A stretch of 64,000 bases of DNA from Mycosarcoma maydis (Eukaryota > Basidiomycota > Ustilaginomycetes > Ustilaginales): the NCBI RefSeq assembly GCF_000328475.2, contig NC_026486.1:186001-250000 (forward strand), given 5' to 3'. This document shows, piece after piece, positions 19,650 through 28,913 of this stretch. Each line of letters opens with the position of its first letter. Within the stretch, counting starts at the first letter, position 1. Below the pieces are notes generated by a model. That model saw only the letters and a program-made list of their open reading frames with translations. It was not told the origin of the DNA and did no database searches. A program made the translations under genes and the position numbers.

Positions 19650-21133
19650 TGTGACGATCAGCAAGTGCTAGCTGCACGAACAACAATGAGAGCGTCGCTG
19701 ATGATGGTCAGCTCAAGGAAACTGTGTTCGATCTCGACTGTGTTGAGCGCTTGATCACCAAGATTGTCGCTGGTTGGAGCGATTCTTCAGAGAGTATTGC
19801 TCGACATGCGCTCCAGGCGTCTCGATCTGTCTTGTTGCTCTCGTCTAGGCGGCTGAAGCTGAATGTGATCCAGATGATGCTGGCTCGTTCAAGAGCCTGC
19901 GATGCGCAAGAAGAAGAGCAATTCTGGCTTGAGAATGCTCAGCACGAGCCGCGTTGGCAACTCTGCGTCAGGAGCCAAATTGGTCGAGGGTTGTCGGAAT
20001 GACCGAAAGTGGGACTCAGGAAAGCGAATCTGCTTGCTCAGAATTTGGTCGACCGATAAGTGTGCAAAGGTGATGAGCGAAAAGGAGGGTATGATGTAGG
20101 AAGTTTGGGGCCAGGAAAGGGAAGCGATGGGGTAAGGCCAGTCCACAGGGAGTTTAACGAGCACGGAGGGTTCATCGATCCGGATCGATGTAAAACGTGC
20201 TCCACTTGGTCACTTCGCACTCAGCGTGCTCCTGCATCGTAAGCGGTTCACCTAACTTAATTTCCTTTGAAAGTCCAACTTGACTGACCAGCACTCACGA
20301 CTTACGACTCACAGGCGTGAGGACTGGTCACACGCTAACTTTGTGATTTGTGAGCTGAATCACGAATGTGAATCTAATTTTGGAAAGCGAGTCGAGTCCG
20401 TTTCTCGATAGTTAGTTAGCAGGCAGCCACGCAACACCGCACGGACAACAGGTGCCGGGCGCCTCTTCTCATTAGACCGTGAACCCTTTTTCGTGACGTC
20501 GGTTATTATGAGCTGATATTTTCGGGGCAGCAGGTCGTCTCTCCGAATCTCATCGGAGTTCATCACGGTCCTTTGCTGTGGAGGCACAAGGCACGAGATG
20601 GTGAGACCTCTACGATGCGTCCAAAGCAGCGACTGTCATCGAAACACATGACCATAAACACATTACGGATTCACGATTGTGATTCGTGATTGTTGAGATT
20701 CACGACCATCATGTTTCTCTCGCTCAAGTCAAGCTCACTCGTGACTGCTCGTGACTGACCATGCTTTCGTCCAAGCTCGCACCTAGTTTAGTATACTGTA
20801 TCTTCGATGAGAAAGACTGCAAAAAATATAAATATAAATAGAAAGTCGACGACCGATGCCGAGCGAATCACGAATCACGAATCGGACTGCAGCTGCGAAA
20901 CGCGCGTCCACCGGCTAACAAAATCGTGAAAATCGTGGATCGTGAATCACAATCACGAATCGCGAACCATGAAATCGCGAGTCCCGGCCACGGCTGCTGA
21001 CTCTGAAAAGGAACAGCCGACAGTTTAGCCGGCGGCGGGTTGCTTATACCCTCGTTGTTCTCTTTTGCTAAGTGATATCCTTTTCCGACCTTCTGATCAT
21101 TGTTCGTTCTTCACTGCTGCTGACCGGCCGGCC
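19650..21133. promoter_or_regulatory. Divergent intergenic region, lipin / nitrilase, repeat-rich
   Basis: This 1.5-kb region between divergent genes holds no supportable gene. It has a dense cluster of ATTCACG/ATTCGTG words at 20864-20980, further copies at about 20355-20372 and 20670-20705, ACTCACGACTTACGACTCAC-type words near 20290-20315, and a ctaacttaattt word near 20262. An AT-rich run (aaatataaatataaata) occurs at about 20824-20840, near the dense cluster. Confidence 0.55.
20864..20980. repeat. Dense cluster of TCACG/CGTGA repeat words
   Basis: Within about 117 bases there are at least seven copies: cgaatcacgaatcacgaatc at 20864-20883, then after a 37-base spacer aaatcgtgaaaatcgtgg, atcgtgaatcac, aatcacgaatcg and gaaccatgaaatcgcgag. 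Units occur in both orientations and abut without fixed spacing. The cluster lies 150-270 bases upstream of the nitrilase ATG. Confidence 0.7.
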
Positions 21134-22513
21134 ATGTCGTCCATTTCAGAGAGTATCGGTTTTCTTGGCAGCTTCTCGTCAACTCATCCACATGCCGCAT
21201 CACTAATCTCCCCAAGTCCGTTCAAATCTGAACCGTCGGGGGCCACCAAAGATGCACTGATCCATATTGCTGTAGCGCAAGTAATCCCGGACGAATCCGG
21301 GTTGCACGCCGACGCTACCAACGGGCAGGCCACAGCGGGTCTCGAGAAATTGGAGTTGTGGGCTTCGGCAGCAGCATCCAAAGGTGCCGATGTGGTTGTT
21401 TTCCCCGAGTACTTTCTGAGTGGAGCAACACATGATCTTTGGAGACGGGTGCGGTCGGCACAGCGCAAAGAAGCTGTCCAAGCCCAAGATCAACAAGCAG
21501 TCCGACAAGCGGATATGCAGATGCAACACTATCCTGAGCAAGCACAGCTTGATGCACAAGGTGGCGAGAAGGCCTGGATCGAAATCATCATCCATGTGGC
21601 TAAGAAGTATGACATCGACATTGTTGCCGGAACCGTCGTCGAGCTGGGTACGCAACCGCATGCTGAGATCCTAGCCAAACATCCTGTCTCGCAAAATCCG
21701 TCGTTAGAGCCCGAGAAATCGGCTAGTAGCCAACACGATCAGATCCCACACCGACCAGCGAACAAGTCCAAGGGGAACGTGGAAGAAGATCACGAAAATG
21801 CCCTCTTCAATACGTCTTACTACATTTCTCGTCAGGGCCAAGTTTTGCACCGTTACACAAAACAAAACCTCTGGCATCCCGAACGTGAAACGCTTCTGCA
21901 ATCACAGTCAGCCACTCATCCCGAACAACACTCGGGAGCATCCACTTTTGTCATTGAGACTAAGCGCGGTACACGCTTGCGTGCGGCTATGGCCATCTGT
22001 TGGGATCTCGCATGGTATTCAAGATTCTACCAGATGATTTGTCCACCTTACGCAGTCGGGCAAATTTCCGACCTGGACAAAGCAGGACAAGCTCTTGGAC
22101 CAGACATCATCTTTGCTCCGACATGTTGGTACGCTTCGGACGGTGGTGCAAAAGCGCTTTTGTGGAATGGAGTAGGCGAAGCGCAAATGTTGGATAGCTT
22201 GTGTTTGACAAGAGCGGTGGAGCTCGAGGCCGTGCTGGTCATGTGCAACGTCTCGGGGCCCAAGTTGGATGCAGAAGCGGTGGAAGAGCTGAAAAATCGG
22301 TTGAAAAGTCAACATGCGCATGGCGCCAGCGATGACGAATTCGAGACACCACTGATTGGATTGGGCAGGAGCAGAATTTGCGCCCCCTTCTTGAATGTGG
22401 TTGCTGAGATACCAGATGAGAGACAGGCCATGTTGTTACAAACGGTGGATCTGAACTTGCTCATCGATGCGAGGGAGATGTATCGCATGAGGTACGATCA
22501 TGCGCAGAGGTGA
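21134..22513 (+). CDS. Nitrilase-superfamily C-N hydrolase, 459 aa
   Basis: The protein has the Glu-Lys-Cys catalytic triad of the carbon-nitrogen hydrolase superfamily. Glu92 is in VVVFPEYFLSG, Lys243 in HRYTKQNLWHPERE, and Cys289 in AMAICWDLAWYSRFYQM. The family includes nitrilases, amidases, N-carbamoyl hydrolases and related enzymes; I cannot name the substrate. The region around the Lys (KQNLWHPERETL) and the acceptor loop after the Cys (PDIIFAPTCWYASDGG) look like the fungal branch often annotated only as carbon-nitrogen hydrolase. Residues about 110-225 form a charged Gln/His-rich insertion before the Lys motif, which makes the protein longer than the usual 280-350 aa. The ATG at 21134 has good context (gccatgtcg); the frame extends upstream to 21065 without another ATG. 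It is divergent from lipin and converges on KEX1 with 127 bp between stop codons. Confidence 0.87.
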   Translation: MSSISESIGFLGSFSSTHPHAASLISPSPFKSEPSGATKDALIHIAVAQVIPDESGLHADATNGQATAGLEKLELWASAAASKGADVVVFPEYFLSGATHDLWRRVRSAQRKEAVQAQDQQAVRQADMQMQHYPEQAQLDAQGGEKAWIEIIIHVAKKYDIDIVAGTVVELGTQPHAEILAKHPVSQNPSLEPEKSASSQHDQIPHRPANKSKGNVEEDHENALFNTSYYISRQGQVLHRYTKQNLWHPERETLLQSQSATHPEQHSGASTFVIETKRGTRLRAAMAICWDLAWYSRFYQMICPPYAVGQISDLDKAGQALGPDIIFAPTCWYASDGGAKALLWNGVGEAQMLDSLCLTRAVELEAVLVMCNVSGPKLDAEAVEELKNRLKSQHAHGASDDEFETPLIGLGRSRICAPFLNVVAEIPDERQAMLLQTVDLNLLIDAREMYRMRYDHAQR

Positions 22514-22640
22514 TGGCTCTCGTGGGTGATGTCAGTCATCAGAACTAAAGAGCGAGACGTGACTGTCACAAGTATGCGTTGAAACGAGTGCGAGGTGTGT
22601 GGCTGGTAAACAGTACGTGAGCGATTGAATTGGAATGGCG

Positions 22641-24614
22641 TTAACGCTGTGACCCGGTATGACGAGCCTTGACCACAGGCGGTCCATTCTCGCCATTGCT
22701 ATCACTCAAATCTTCGTCCCCAACATTAAATATATGTTCTTCCACATCATCATCGTCATCTTCGACATGCTTGCCGCCAACGAGCCGTTCGAGCTCGTGG
22801 TTGTTGCTGGTTTCGTCGGTGTCGCCGTTGCCAGTGGTGCTGCGAGAAGCACCAAGCTCGGTGGTGGTTGCAAGACGCAGCGCGCCACCTCGACCGATAC
22901 GATTCCTGTTCAGGCGACGTTGCTTTCGTGCTCGCAGCAACAACCATGTACCAATACCTACGGCAATGAGCAGCACCATAAGCGCAAACGAGCCAGCATC
23001 GTAGTACGCTCTCCATCTGGCTTCCTCTGCTACCTCTTCTTCTGTCTTGCCTGATCCAGGGATGACGCGAGAACCATCCTTGCCGATCTGGGCAATTCCG
23101 CCACCCCCGCCAGTGATCAGCACTCGATCGGGTTCGTTTCCCACGCGCGATGGGATGAGGGCATTAGGACCAGCGACTTTCATATAGTCGATACCCATGA
23201 AGCGCACTATCATGTCATGGCTTTCGATCGGCTTGTCTACACCCACCATGTGACTGGCACCCTTAATTCCGACGTAGGTCAAATTCCTCGCGGTACGCCA
23301 TGTGCCGGCGTGTGTGCCATTAACGTACCAGTCTTGCGCCGGCTGCTTGTCGTCGAAGCCTTTGGCTCCTCCCCACTCAAGGTTTTCAGCTGCGCGCTGC
23401 ACACCAATGGCATTGCAGATGAGATCTTCCTCTCCCGCGAACAGCAATACCTTGACTCCGCTGTCGAGCAACTCGGGTAACAGCTGCACCGAGGGTGGCG
23501 AAGTAGTATCGGTTCGCATCGCAGAACCCACATTAGCATTGCATTCCACCCACGCCTCGGGTTTATGATGCTCATCGACGTGCAATGCTTTGCGCACATC
23601 TGGACGCCGCAGATAGTCATACATTGCGGGGAGCGTTGTTGGCCAATTCATGCCACACGCTGGCGAAGAGTCGCTGAGACGCACGTCATAGACATTGATG
23701 CACGTATAGCCCGACGCTCCTTGCGTTTTGGTGGTAGTACTAGCAATGATGGTCTGGAGGATCAACTCGCACTTGCCAATCTCGCGCTGGTTGCTCTTGT
23801 CGAGCTCTTCGTGACAGGCTTTGACGAGGCCAGCGACGTGCTTGTATTCGCCCGACGAAGTGGTCCAAATGTTTTTTTGCACCATAGTCTCGAGCTCGGT
23901 GCCGTACTGACTCTTGGGATCGATAAAGCCGTTTCCGATGGCGATGCCTTTGAGAGAGACGGGTGGCTTGGGCGACTTGACGATGGCTTTGGCTGTGTAA
24001 GGGATGTACTGGCCAGCGAAGCTCTCTCCAGCCAAGTAAACATCGACACCGCTGCCCTGACTGCCGTATTCAAGCTCGACGTCGCGTGAGTATTCGGGAT
24101 AGACTTGGACGAACTGCTCCAGAAAATGCACTACTTCATCGGCAGCCTGCGGTAAAGACTTGGTGTATGCATTGGTGTTGACATAGCTGAAACCGGTGCC
24201 CGCGGGCTGATCGAGGAAAAGAATGTCGGCATACTCGTTCCAGCTTGCACCGTCCTTGACCCACACAAGACCGCCTTTGCCGTCCATTCTCCAAGCGCCC
24301 ACCTCCATCATAGCACCGTCAAACGAGGAGCAACCGGGACCTCCATTGAACCAAATAATGAGCTTGCGCTTTGCGGGCACATGTCGTGCTCGTAGCAGAA
24401 GAAAGAAAAGATGTGCATTGTCTTTGGGCTGACCGTCGGCTTCTATGGGTCGAGCTGGCAGATAGCCTGCTGACATCTGCAACGGATGTGCGAGAGCGGT
24501 TGAAGACGAAGATTCCGCATGAAGATCCGGAAGACCGGGGACATGGAAGGAGGCAGCAGCTGGTATAGGGATGCCACGCCGCAACAGCACCTCGCGGGGA
24601 TCCAATAGCGGCAT
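22641..24614 (-). CDS. KEX1: Pheromone-processing carboxypeptidase KEX1 (start uncertain)
   Basis: Kex1 is a Golgi serine carboxypeptidase that trims C-terminal Lys/Arg after Kex2 cleavage of secreted precursors. The family hallmarks are [18 protein letters not shown] early in the protein, the nucleophile Ser198 in [14 protein letters not shown], Asp397 in [13 protein letters not shown], and His455 in [12 protein letters not shown] single membrane segment (about residues 540-560, [19 protein letters not shown]) is followed by a basic stop (RARKQRR) and an acidic cytosolic tail ([10 protein letters not shown]), as in yeast Kex1. The oddity is the N-terminus: the ATG at 24614 gives [14 protein letters not shown] with no signal peptide, and no hydrophobic leader is visible in any upstream frame to about 24750. 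An upstream exon ending at an acceptor such as ..tatag (about 24628 on the minus strand) is possible but unproven. Confidence 0.85.
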
Positions 24615-25383
24615 CGTCCTTGAACTATACGACCAACGCCCTGGCGATTCGGGCTCAAGGGTCCAATCAATGCAATGTTGCAGCTGCTACGCGCAAATGG
24701 TGGTTGGAAGGGCGGCCAGCAAGTGGCGAAAGCTGACTTGTGTCAACGTCTAATCTCGTCTGAAACGGCGGTTCGCTTTGGTGTTGATGGTGGTGATAAG
24801 CACAAGCGCGGAGTGTAAAAGTTGAAAGCTTGGCCAGCAGCCGCTGCCGAAATGGAATCGTGAATCACGAAGGGCAGTGGCCGAGACTCCTTACAGCACA
24901 CAAAGAGAGCTGTGTTGATCTTCGCACTGTGCACTCGTGACTGTGCCAGGTACTCTACAGTCACAAAGTACAATCACAATCACAGATCACGAATCAATCA
25001 CGAACAAGTTAACATGTCTGTGCGTTTTCTTTCGTGTTCACGGATTTACCTCCAGAGACACACACACAGACTCACGACTCACGACTCGTGAATCAGAGCG
25101 ACACACAGGGGAACGCACATTCCGTGTCAACAACCCTCGTGATACCGGAACACGGAACTTGGAATTCCGGCAAGAATGTTAGAGCAGAAAAATTGTAGCT
25201 CGAATCGTGAATCGTGAATCGTGAATCGTGAATCAGGGTCCATTCTCAGGTCAATCGTGAATCGTGAATCGTATCGTGATTGTTGCCCCTCCCATCATCC
25301 CATCACAGTGCAGCAGGCGATCATCGATAAGAAAGCGGCTCTTTCTCTGGGATGCGCTACTGCGCTGACCCAGCACCGTCATC
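24615..25383. promoter_or_regulatory. Divergent intergenic region, KEX1 / Myb-like gene, repeat-rich
   Basis: This region contains one of the richest collections of the intergenic words: gaatcgtgaatcacgaagg near 24855-24874, cactcgtgactgtg near 24931-24945, cagatcacgaatcaatcacg at about 24980-25005, actcacgactcacgactcg at about 25071-25092, and the tandem array at 25203-25281. No supportable gene is present, though a missing first exon of KEX1 could lie here. Confidence 0.55.
25203..25281. repeat. Tandem array of the 7-bp unit AATCGTG
   Basis: Four perfect tandem copies of aatcgtg plus a partial copy occupy 25203-25234. After an 18-base spacer, a second run (caatcgtgaatcgtgaatcg, then tatcgtgattg) occupies 25252-25281. 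This is the longest head-to-tail run of the dispersed word in the window. It lies about 105-180 bases upstream of the Myb-like gene ATG. Confidence 0.85.
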
Positions 25384-27519
25384 ATGGACGGTCCATCCAC
25401 GGATCCACACACTGATCCGCAAGTCGTCCTGCGTCGACTCATAGAGCAAGCTCAGGCGAGTACAGCCTCCTCGCATCTACAGCCTGACAGTGAATCGACA
25501 TGCAGCGCTGAACCAACCAGTGACATAGAGGACGATGATACAGACAGCTCATATGACAGCTCGGAATGCTCTGCTGCTCTCGACACATGTCTGCTACCAC
25601 CTTCAGCATCGACTGATCAAGGTAGCCAACTGCTTTCAAGCGAACAGATATCGGCTACGCTATCAGTTATCACCGCAGATCGCCGCGAGCTCGCCACTCT
25701 CTCACAGCACAAAAAACTCCTCTCGACTGCTCGAAAACGCAACGGCAAGTATCAACAGTCGCTTGAAAAGTCGCTTCGTTTTCTTTCCAAGACACGCGAA
25801 GAGCTCAAATCCGTACTTCATTCGCTCGATGTAGCTGACGTTGTCGACGCCGAAGATCAGTCTCTCGAAGTCATCCGCACCTGCAAGCAAGCCGAAGATG
25901 CAGCAGCAGAGTGTCCCTTTCGAGTGTCAATGGTGCAGCAGGTTCCTCTGTTGCGTCTGCAGTCAATTGAACGTGCCGAGTACGACGATATGCTTGGATC
26001 CAGGCTGTGGCTCGACTTCGAAGACGCGCAGCTGCGCTCAGCTGTAAGCGCTGTCGCGTTGAAAGCGCACGCTATTGCGCTCAGCTTGGACCCTTCTTTT
26101 CGCGGAGATGCGCTGGCTGAAGCTGCTAAGCTGGATGAGGTGTCGGCGCTACGACTTGCCGAATCGATGGATGTGGATCACAAGCCAGCTTCCGAACCGT
26201 CCTCTTCGGGCCAAGGAAGAGGCGCAAACAAAGGGCTCGACTGGCCTACCATCTCTGCTCGTGTTCCCACGCGTAGTTTGGAAGAAGTCAGGACACGCTG
26301 GTATGGCGTTCTTCGCCCCAGCGTCAACACCACAGCATGGGATCAGCAAGAAATCGAGGACCTGCTCCGCATTGCAACCCCATTTCTAGCGGCTCATTTC
26401 TCTCAATCTGCGGTAAGGCAGATTCAGGATCAAGTTGAAGAAACAGAGGCTGTGACTTCAACATCGCAACATCCTTCGCATTCACTGCAGTCTCCCGTAC
26501 CTTGGCAGAAGGTCGCCCGGCAACTTGGGACCGGCCGGACTCCGCATGCTTGCTTCGTTGCTTTTTGCAGTGCAATCGTCCATCGCGATCAGCCAGACAT
26601 GACGTCAGCAGAGGATGACAATATCAAACAACTCTTTTCGCTCTTTCGCGGCGCGTGGCGCTTCATGGCATTGCACGCTTCTGCAAGTCCCAACCTCTCA
26701 TTATCCTCAATCATTCCGGAATACGGCTCGAAATCAATCACCAAATCGCAGGATGATCGGCCCGCATCGCTGCTCGGCAAAGTGGGACGCGATGCTCAGC
26801 TCCTCTACCGTCGCTTTCGCAACACGACAGATCCAGCGCTTGCCAGTGGCTCCTGGTCGATTGACGAAGACCTTTCTCTGATCCAAGCCATCCAACAAGT
26901 GGGAGACGATAGTTGGACGGCTGTATCGGCTCGAATCCCAGGTCGCACCTCGACCCAGGCTCGCGAGCGTTGGAATCGACGTCTGAAGCAGGTTGTAGCT
27001 GAAGCAGGTCCGGCTGCAACCGACGAACAGATCACCGAACTTATTCAGGGCAAAAAGAAACTCAAGTGGACATCGGCCATGGACGCCGTAGTACTGTCGT
27101 GTCTCGACGACGAGTGGCGCACCAAAGATGGCCAGACTTTTGCCAATGTCGCCAGCTATGTATCGGGTCAAATCGGCATGCAACTTTCGGATAAGAGCGT
27201 ACGCGATCGCGTCAAAGTCTTGCGTGGTAACAGAGATGGGCGACTTTCTCAGAGAGGCGATGCGAAGCCGGACAAGCCGATGGAGAGCGAGCAGGACGGG
27301 GAGACGGGCGAGGACGAAAGTTGCCGCAGTGGCGCTGCTGGACAGAATGAGCAGAAAGCCATAAGTGGCGAGAATAGGACTGACAAAGCAGGAGCTAGCA
27401 CTTTGGCTGTCCCAGGCGAGCCAGATGCAAGCGCGCAACAAATCAGCAGTGCTGGCTCGAACCCACAGCCGCGCGCGCGAATCACGATTTTGCCCGGCGC
27501 CAAGCGTCGCAAGCTTTGA
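25384..27519 (+). CDS. Multi-Myb-repeat transcription factor, SNAPC4-like (711 aa)
   Basis: Several Myb/SANT-type helices can be read. One is around residues 285-330 (LDWPTISARVPTRSLEEVRTRW), one at about 375-405 (PWQKVARQLGTGRTPHACFVAF), and a canonical repeat at 489-540 (GSWSIDEDLSLIQAIQQVG, DDSWTAVSARIPGRTSTQAR, ERWNRRL). A degenerate fourth begins at about 560 (KLKWTSAMDAVVLSCL). An N-terminal coiled region (about 100-155: RRELATLSQHKKLLSTARKR) precedes them. This multi-repeat order, with helical N-terminus and poorly conserved early repeats, resembles SNAPC4 (SNAP190), the snRNA-promoter factor subunit. Bas1/Reb1-type Myb proteins are the alternative. The C-terminus is charged and ends in a basic KRRKL, probably a nuclear localisation signal. 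The ATG at 25384 is preceded by atc. The final codons include cgaatcacgatt, a copy of the intergenic repeat word inside coding DNA. Confidence 0.72.
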   Translation: MDGPSTDPHTDPQVVLRRLIEQAQASTASSHLQPDSESTCSAEPTSDIEDDDTDSSYDSSECSAALDTCLLPPSASTDQGSQLLSSEQISATLSVITADRRELATLSQHKKLLSTARKRNGKYQQSLEKSLRFLSKTREELKSVLHSLDVADVVDAEDQSLEVIRTCKQAEDAAAECPFRVSMVQQVPLLRLQSIERAEYDDMLGSRLWLDFEDAQLRSAVSAVALKAHAIALSLDPSFRGDALAEAAKLDEVSALRLAESMDVDHKPASEPSSSGQGRGANKGLDWPTISARVPTRSLEEVRTRWYGVLRPSVNTTAWDQQEIEDLLRIATPFLAAHFSQSAVRQIQDQVEETEAVTSTSQHPSHSLQSPVPWQKVARQLGTGRTPHACFVAFCSAIVHRDQPDMTSAEDDNIKQLFSLFRGAWRFMALHASASPNLSLSSIIPEYGSKSITKSQDDRPASLLGKVGRDAQLLYRRFRNTTDPALASGSWSIDEDLSLIQAIQQVGDDSWTAVSARIPGRTSTQARERWNRRLKQVVAEAGPAATDEQITELIQGKKKLKWTSAMDAVVLSCLDDEWRTKDGQTFANVASYVSGQIGMQLSDKSVRDRVKVLRGNRDGRLSQRGDAKPDKPMESEQDGETGEDESCRSGAAGQNEQKAISGENRTDKAGASTLAVPGEPDASAQQISSAGSNPQPRARITILPGAKRRKL

Positions 27520-28013
27520 TCCACCGATTGCGTTTGTCGTTTCCCTTTCATTCGCTCTCTTTCACCCTCTGGTTCGATCCTGTGAGGGAATCGGGAATGC
27601 TCGAAGCTGCCAGCAACGTGCTACCCGTCAGTGGCACACGGCAAGCGATTCTTTGTTGTTAAGACCAGGTTGAACAATTTGCATCTCTTTACTCGTGACT
27701 GTGTTCTTCATTCACGATTGGCCCGATGCCGTCCGATTAAATTTCTTTGTTTTCCGATACTTTAGCTTTGCGCGCATTTTGGGTGGCATCACGTGCGAGC
27801 GCCAGGGTGTGAGACTTTTTTCCGTCTTTCTTCTTGACGTCTTGCAGGACCTCAAGGTTGTGATCACGACACCATTAATCACGTTCGGATTCGGGCATCC
27901 TGTGTTGTCAAGTCTTGACACGCAAGCCAGTTTGCACGCAACGACTTACGACGTATCTACGACCGGTTGAATCACAAATTAGCGCATAGGCAGTGCGTGT
28001 TACTTTGGGAAGG
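27520..28013. other. Intergenic region, Myb-like gene to uS7m
   Basis: No gene is seen. It holds actcgtgactgtgttc and attcacgattgg (about 27691-27720), tgatcacgacaccattaatcacg (27861-27883) and the leader of the ribosomal protein gene. Confidence 0.5.
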
Positions 28014-28913
28014 ATGGCATGTTTGCTTCGTACCGCTGTTTTACGGACGGCTAGCTCGGTGTCGGTTGGTGGGCCGTCCAAGATGGTGGCAGATGCAGCA
28101 AGGTTCTCAACATCGACGAGTATTTTTATTGCGGACGACAAGAAGGATGCATCATTCGCACGCGATCATCGACCACATTCAGCTGCTGGAGTTGGACCGG
28201 CTGGTGCAACCTCGTCGTCGCTGCATGCTAAGCAAGAGAAGCTCGGCGTGGAATCAGGTTTGTCTGGAGGCAAAACGCAACAAGATGCGATCAATTCTGC
28301 GATGGGTGTGCTCGACCGGCTTGCGAGGGACGTCGCTTCGAATCGAACAAGCGATTCGGCCTCGGTCGCTGGATCTCAACCCGGCTCGGATGCATCAGGA
28401 ATCACGACAGCAATCACGACTCCCTCAACACCGCTTGCTGCAGTACACGATTCTACCATCGGCCCCATCTACTCGCCCTCGACGCTGCCACCTTGTACCG
28501 ATCCGACATTAGAGTTCTTGACCAACCTGCTTATGAAGGACGGTAAAAAGGCACAGGCTCAACGCTTCATCACGCGCACTCTCTCGATTATTTCGTCGGT
28601 GACCAACTCGAACCCTCTACCGCTGATCCACGATGCCATCTACAAAGCGGCACCTTTGGTCAAGGTGCAGAGCAAGAAACAGGGTGGTAAGAGCTTGCAA
28701 GTGCCAGTAGCTCTGACGCAAAGACAAAGTACCAGAAAGGCGTTGACGTGGATCATCGAGGCAAGCAAGAAACGACCCGATCGAGAGTTGGAGCGAAGAT
28801 TGGCCGCCGAATTTCTGGCTGTGGTCGAAGGAACAAGTAGCGCCATTGTCAAGAAGGAGGAACAGCACAAGATTGCTACGGTCAACAGGGCGAATGCTGC
28901 GGTCAGGATTTGA
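28014..28913 (+). CDS. Mitochondrial small ribosomal subunit protein uS7m (299 aa)
   Basis: The C-terminal half is a clear uS7 (bacterial S7) domain: LEFLTNLLMKDGKKAQAQR, then IHDAIYKAAPLVKVQSKKQGG, QVPVALTQRQSTRKALTWII and the terminal AIVKKEEQHKIATVNRANA helix. This protein binds the 3' domain of small-subunit rRNA and helps form the mRNA exit and E-site region. The N-terminus from the ATG at 28014 (MACLLRTAVLRTASSVSVGG) is basic, Ser/Ala-rich and lacks acidic residues, as expected for a mitochondrial presequence. A linker of about 100 residues, rich in Ser and Thr, separates it from the domain. The frame is open upstream to 27993 only through a GTG. Bacterial S7 is about 156-178 aa; fungal mitochondrial forms are commonly 200-300 aa. 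The linker encodes ITTAITT from two near-copies of the aatcacgac word. Confidence 0.88.
   Translation: MACLLRTAVLRTASSVSVGGPSKMVADAARFSTSTSIFIADDKKDASFARDHRPHSAAGVGPAGATSSSLHAKQEKLGVESGLSGGKTQQDAINSAMGVLDRLARDVASNRTSDSASVAGSQPGSDASGITTAITTPSTPLAAVHDSTIGPIYSPSTLPPCTDPTLEFLTNLLMKDGKKAQAQRFITRTLSIISSVTNSNPLPLIHDAIYKAAPLVKVQSKKQGGKSLQVPVALTQRQSTRKALTWIIEASKKRPDRELERRLAAEFLAVVEGTSSAIVKKEEQHKIATVNRANAAVRI

Noticed and set aside
20864..20980. MITE-type transposon
   Set aside because: The words form local inverted pairs, but no longer terminal inverted repeats, target-site duplications or transposase fragments are visible.
25203..25281. Possible CRISPR-like or telomeric array
   Set aside because: Units are 7 bp without spacers of uniform length, and the sequence is not TTAGGG-like; CRISPR is not expected in a fungal nuclear genome.
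27560..27600. ggttcgatcc, a tRNA B-box-like sequence
   Set aside because: No T-arm stem of the right geometry and no A-box or acceptor stem upstream, where the Myb gene ends.
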